DNA of 26,155 bases, from assembly GCA_037892765.1 (NCBI GenBank), contig JBBKBW010000037.1; one strand, given 5' to 3'. A program made the position numbers and the translations under genes. The notes beneath the pieces were generated by a model, which had not been told where the DNA came from, made no database searches, and saw only the letters and a list, made by a program, of their open reading frames with translations. Shown here piece by piece: positions 23,822-26,155 of this stretch; the first letter of the stretch is position 1, and every line of letters begins with the position of its first letter. Origin of the DNA: Clostridium_AQ sp900552125 (GTDB lineage: Bacteria; Bacillota_I; Bacilli_A; Erysipelotrichales; Erysipelotrichaceae).

Positions 23822-24196
23822 ATGGCAACAAATACAGATGAAATATTAACTTGGAGTTTTATTAGAAAATGTGAACCATCTAAAGAAATTATTGAAATTC
23901 TAGTAGATAATGAAGAAATCTATCAGTGTTATGCGACAGTTCGAGATATTGCGGCACTAACAAACAAAAGAGTGATTGTCGTAGATGTACAAGGTATTGG
24001 GAAAAAGAAAGAAATTTATTCTTTACCATATCGTTCTATTGATATGTGGAGCAGTGAAAATACAGGAACATTTGATTTGAATCAGGAATTAGATTTATGG
24101 ACAAAGGCAGGGCAATTTAAATTAAAAATTGCTTCTAAGTGTGATATTAGAGAATTTGATAAGATTTTAGGTAATGGAATCTTAAATAGTAAATAA
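23822..24196 (+). CDS. small bacterial PH-domain protein
   Basis: Protein of 124 residues matching the bacterial PH domain type (bPH, DUF1696/YyaB-like) by pattern: an N-terminal segment, E-I-I-E-I-L-V-x-x-E-E-I, RDIAALTNKRVIVVDVQGIGKKKEIYSLPYRSI (about 41-73), and a second sheet half with W-x-x-E-N-T-G...L-D-L-W...F-K-L-K-I. No membrane segment or signal. PH-like domains of this kind form oligomeric rings; the biological role is not known. SD GAGG lies 6 nt before the ATG, and the gene probably shares a transcript with the M3 peptidase. No terminator is visible before the lysS promoter at 24223. Confidence 0.75.
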   Translation: MATNTDEILTWSFIRKCEPSKEIIEILVDNEEIYQCYATVRDIAALTNKRVIVVDVQGIGKKKEIYSLPYRSIDMWSSENTGTFDLNQELDLWTKAGQFKLKIASKCDIREFDKILGNGILNSK

Positions 24197-24222
24197 TATA
24201 GCATGTAAGCATATTTTTATAA

Positions 24223-24251
24223 TTGACAAAGAAAGGCTTTGTCTATATAAT
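24223..24251 (+). promoter_or_regulatory. full-consensus promoter of lysS
   Basis: TTGACA (24223-24228), 17-bp spacer, TATAAT (24246-24251), all consensus. The inverted repeat GACAAAG (24225-24231) / CTTTGTC (24237-24243) covers the end of the -35 and most of the spacer. Confidence 0.9.
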
Positions 24252-24257
24252 CATTAA

Positions 24258-24497
24258 CGTAAATATGGCTATGAAGAGAGAGTAACATATGGAAAGCTTT
24301 CAGAGAGTACGCACATTGGTGAGAGTGTGGCAGTGGAACATATGCGAAATAAAGACTTGGAGCTTTCCTAATGGACGTTACTTCACGTTACGAAGAGACT
24401 TGAAACATAGTCACTAAGGCTGATTAGGGAGACCTATCAGTGAATTAGGGTGGTACCACGATGAAGCTCTCGTCCCTATGATGGAGGAGAGCTTTTT
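24258..24497 (+). ncRNA. T-box leader, lysine-specific, controlling lysS
   Basis: Stem I contains AGAGAGAGTAA (5' side of the specifier loop) and GCGAAATAAAGAC on the 3' side, whose AAA (24351-24353) or AAG (24352-24354) is a lysine codon at the position held by the specifier in known T-boxes. A stem III-like hairpin CTGATTAGG/CCTATCAG lies at 24419-24440. The T-box core AGGGTGGTACCACG is at 24447-24460; UGGU (24451-24454) would pair with an ACCA tRNA end. The antiterminator is closed by TAGGG with CCCTA (24474-24478), and the competing terminator is AAGCTCTC (24464-24471) / GAGAGCTT (24487-24494) followed by T. Uncharged tRNA(Lys) should favour antitermination and raise lysS expression. Confidence 0.93.
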
Positions 24498-24525
24498 ATT
24501 ATAGAAGAAAGTAGAGGAGCAGATT

Positions 24526-26013
24526 ATGGAAAAGTTAACCGAACAAGAAGTTATCCGTCGACAAAAAATGGAAGATTTGCGAGCAATGGGAATTGATCCA
24601 TTTGGACATGCATATGAAAGAACGCATAAATCTGGACAGATTCGTGCTGAATTTGAAAATCTAACAAAAGAAGAATTAGAAGAAAAAAATGTACATGTAA
24701 AAATTGCTGGACGTATTATGACAAAACGTCGCCAGGGTAAAGCTGGATTTATGCACATTCAGGATCTTGATGGAAAGATTCAGATTTATGTACGTAAAGA
24801 TGTTATTGGTGAAGAAGCTTATGAAATATTTAAGAAGTCTGACATTGGTGATATCGTAGGTATCGAAGGTACAGTAATGAAAACAAATCATGGTGAACTT
24901 TCTGTTAAGGCAGAAGTTTATACACACCTAACAAAGGCTTTACGTCCTCTACCAGAAAAATTCCATGGGTTACAAGATAAAGAAGAACGTTTCCGTCGTC
25001 GTTATGTTGACTTAATTATGAATGAAGAAGCAAAACGTATTGCGATTACTCGTCCGCGTATTATTCGTGCTATTCAACGTTACCTAGATGGAAAAGGTAT
25101 GATTGAAGTAGAAACACCAGTTCTACAGCCAATCCTTGGTGGAGCTGCAGCTCGTCCATTTATCACTCATCACAATACATTAGATATGCCATTCTATTTA
25201 CGTATTGCGACAGAATTACCTCTAAAAAGACTTATTGTAGGTGGATTAGAAGGCGTTTATGAAATTGGTCGTTTGTTTAGAAATGAAGGTATGGACGCAA
25301 CTCATAACCCTGAATTCACAACAGTAGAGGCTTACATGGCTTATTCTGATTTAGAAGGTATGATGGACTTAATCGAAGGTCTAATTGAGTATGTTGCGAA
25401 TGAAGTTTGTGGAACAACAGAAATTGAATATCAAGGAAAACCAATTTCATTGAAAGCTCCATTCAAACGTTTACATATGGTAGATGCTATTAAAGATGCA
25501 TGCGGTGTTGATTTCTGGCAAGAAATGACATACGAAGAAGCATGTGCTCTAGCAAAAGAACATGGTATCGAAGTTGAAAAGAAACACAATAGTGTTGGAC
25601 ATATCGTAAATCTATTCTTCGAAAAATATGTAGAAGATACATTGATTCAGCCAACTTACTTATATGGACATCCAGTAGAAATTTCTCCATTAGCTAAGAA
25701 AAGCGAAAGAGATCCTAGATATACAGATCGTTATGAATTATTTATCAATGGTAAAGAATATGCAAATGCATTCTCTGAATTAAATGATCCAATCGATCAG
25801 AGAGAACGTTTTGAAAATCAGTTAAAACTTCGTGATTTAGGTGATGACGAAGCTAATGAAATGGATGTAGACTATGTAGAAGCTCTAGAATATGGTTTAC
25901 CTCCAACTGGTGGTGTAGGTATGGGAATTGACCGTTTAGTTATGTTGCTTACAAACCAGGATACAATTAGAGAAGTATTATTATTCCCACACATGAAAAA
26001 CCGTGATAACTAG
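24526..26013 (+). CDS. lysS: lysyl-tRNA synthetase, class II
   Basis: Protein of 495 residues, normal length. The N-terminal OB-fold anticodon-binding domain (about 56-135, including KIAGRIMTKRRQGKAGFMHIQD) precedes the class II catalytic core, with motif 1 around the GMIEVETPVLQP segment, motif 2 FRNEGMDATHNPEFT (251-265) and motif 3 GGVGMGIDRLVMLL near the C-terminus. It charges tRNA(Lys) using ATP in the cytoplasm. SD GAGGAG ends about 7 nt before ATG 24526, 28 nt after the T-box terminator. Expression is governed by the lysine T-box directly upstream. Confidence 0.97.
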   Translation: MEKLTEQEVIRRQKMEDLRAMGIDPFGHAYERTHKSGQIRAEFENLTKEELEEKNVHVKIAGRIMTKRRQGKAGFMHIQDLDGKIQIYVRKDVIGEEAYEIFKKSDIGDIVGIEGTVMKTNHGELSVKAEVYTHLTKALRPLPEKFHGLQDKEERFRRRYVDLIMNEEAKRIAITRPRIIRAIQRYLDGKGMIEVETPVLQPILGGAAARPFITHHNTLDMPFYLRIATELPLKRLIVGGLEGVYEIGRLFRNEGMDATHNPEFTTVEAYMAYSDLEGMMDLIEGLIEYVANEVCGTTEIEYQGKPISLKAPFKRLHMVDAIKDACGVDFWQEMTYEEACALAKEHGIEVEKKHNSVGHIVNLFFEKYVEDTLIQPTYLYGHPVEISPLAKKSERDPRYTDRYELFINGKEYANAFSELNDPIDQRERFENQLKLRDLGDDEANEMDVDYVEALEYGLPPTGGVGMGIDRLVMLLTNQDTIREVLLFPHMKNRDN

Positions 26014-26075
26014 AGAGTAAAAAAATACGATAAATAAAAGGTATTTGAAGTATAAATAGGTTTGAATTGTTTGTT

Positions 26076-26094
26076 TTTACGCCTGATTTACGCC
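26076..26094. repeat. short direct repeat TTTACGCC, period 11
   Basis: TTTACGCC at 26076-26083 and 26087-26094, separated by TGA. One-turn spacing suggests side-by-side protein binding. They could be arm-type sites of an integrative element beginning past the window edge, or chance. Confidence 0.35.
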
Positions 26095-26124
26095 CAATAT
26101 AAAAAGTAGAAAATTGACTTGTAA

Positions 26125-26155
26125 AATGGTATGCAAAATTGTATGCCATTTTTTC
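26125..26155 (+). terminator. terminator-like hairpin downstream of lysS
   Basis: AATGGTATGC (26125-26134), loop AAAATT, GTATGCCATT (26141-26150) with two wobble pairs, then T. It is about 110 bp after the lysS stop. The A-rich 5' flank would also allow termination from the other strand. Confidence 0.65.

Overview
The window is AT-rich chromosomal DNA of a low-GC, spore-forming Firmicute. All clear genes lie on the plus strand. The mix of sporulation genes (spoIID, a spoIIQ-like gene, spoIIE), an Mbl/MreB-type actin, a T-box on lysS and the gene order fits Erysipelotrichia (relatives of Clostridium innocuum). That placement is inference from content and composition, not from a marker gene. 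No tRNA, rRNA, CRISPR array, transposase or integrase gene was found.

Layout. (1) 1-2800: two singly transcribed envelope genes, each with an extended -10 promoter and a terminator: an acidic, membrane-anchored coiled-coil protein and an O-antigen-ligase-type membrane protein. (2) 2850-6335: a DUF1146 membrane protein followed without a gap by a YesM/YesN-type two-component pair. (3) 6379-10306: spoIID, a spoIIQ-like LytM gene, mbl and a TagO/WecA-type transferase. Together with the DUF1146 gene this matches the Bacillus subtilis ywzB-spoIID-spoIIQ-mbl-tagO neighbourhood, but murA and spoIIID are missing. (4) 10307-11889: a small accessory stretch with a two-helix membrane protein, about 560 bp without a convincing gene but with several inverted repeats, and a MazF/PemK-like protein whose usual catalytic Arg is not visible. 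(5) 11890-17669: spoIIE, tilS, hpt and ftsH, in the same order as in B. subtilis. (6) 17714-20046: an inserted pair, an XRE regulator with an unusual Gly-rich pentapeptide C-terminus and a MATE exporter. (7) 20114-26013: hslO, dusB, an M3 oligopeptidase, a small PH-domain protein and T-box-controlled lysS, resuming the B. subtilis ftsH-hslO-dusB-lysS order. The last 140 bp hold short direct repeats and a terminator.

How the genes work together. SpoIIE (sigma-F activation), the SpoIIQ-like protein (forespore side of the engulfment channel) and SpoIID (mother-cell peptidoglycan hydrolase) act in one engulfment programme. Promoter-like sequences in front of them match the expected regulators: a Spo0A-type promoter with a 21-bp spacer for spoIIE, a sigma-F-like site for spoIIQ, and a weaker sigma-E-like site for spoIID. 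Mbl and the TagO/WecA-type enzyme serve vegetative wall growth. TilS, DusB and LysS serve tRNA decoding and charging; FtsH, Hsp33 and PepF serve protein quality control and turnover.

The most unusual items are the spoIID start region, where the ribosome binding site and TTG start lie in the 3' arm and U-tract of a terminator; the XRE-pentapeptide hybrid with a 22-bp palindrome over its promoter; the MazF-like protein with altered active site; the probable leaderless tilS transcript; and inverted repeats placed exactly over the hslO and lysS promoters.
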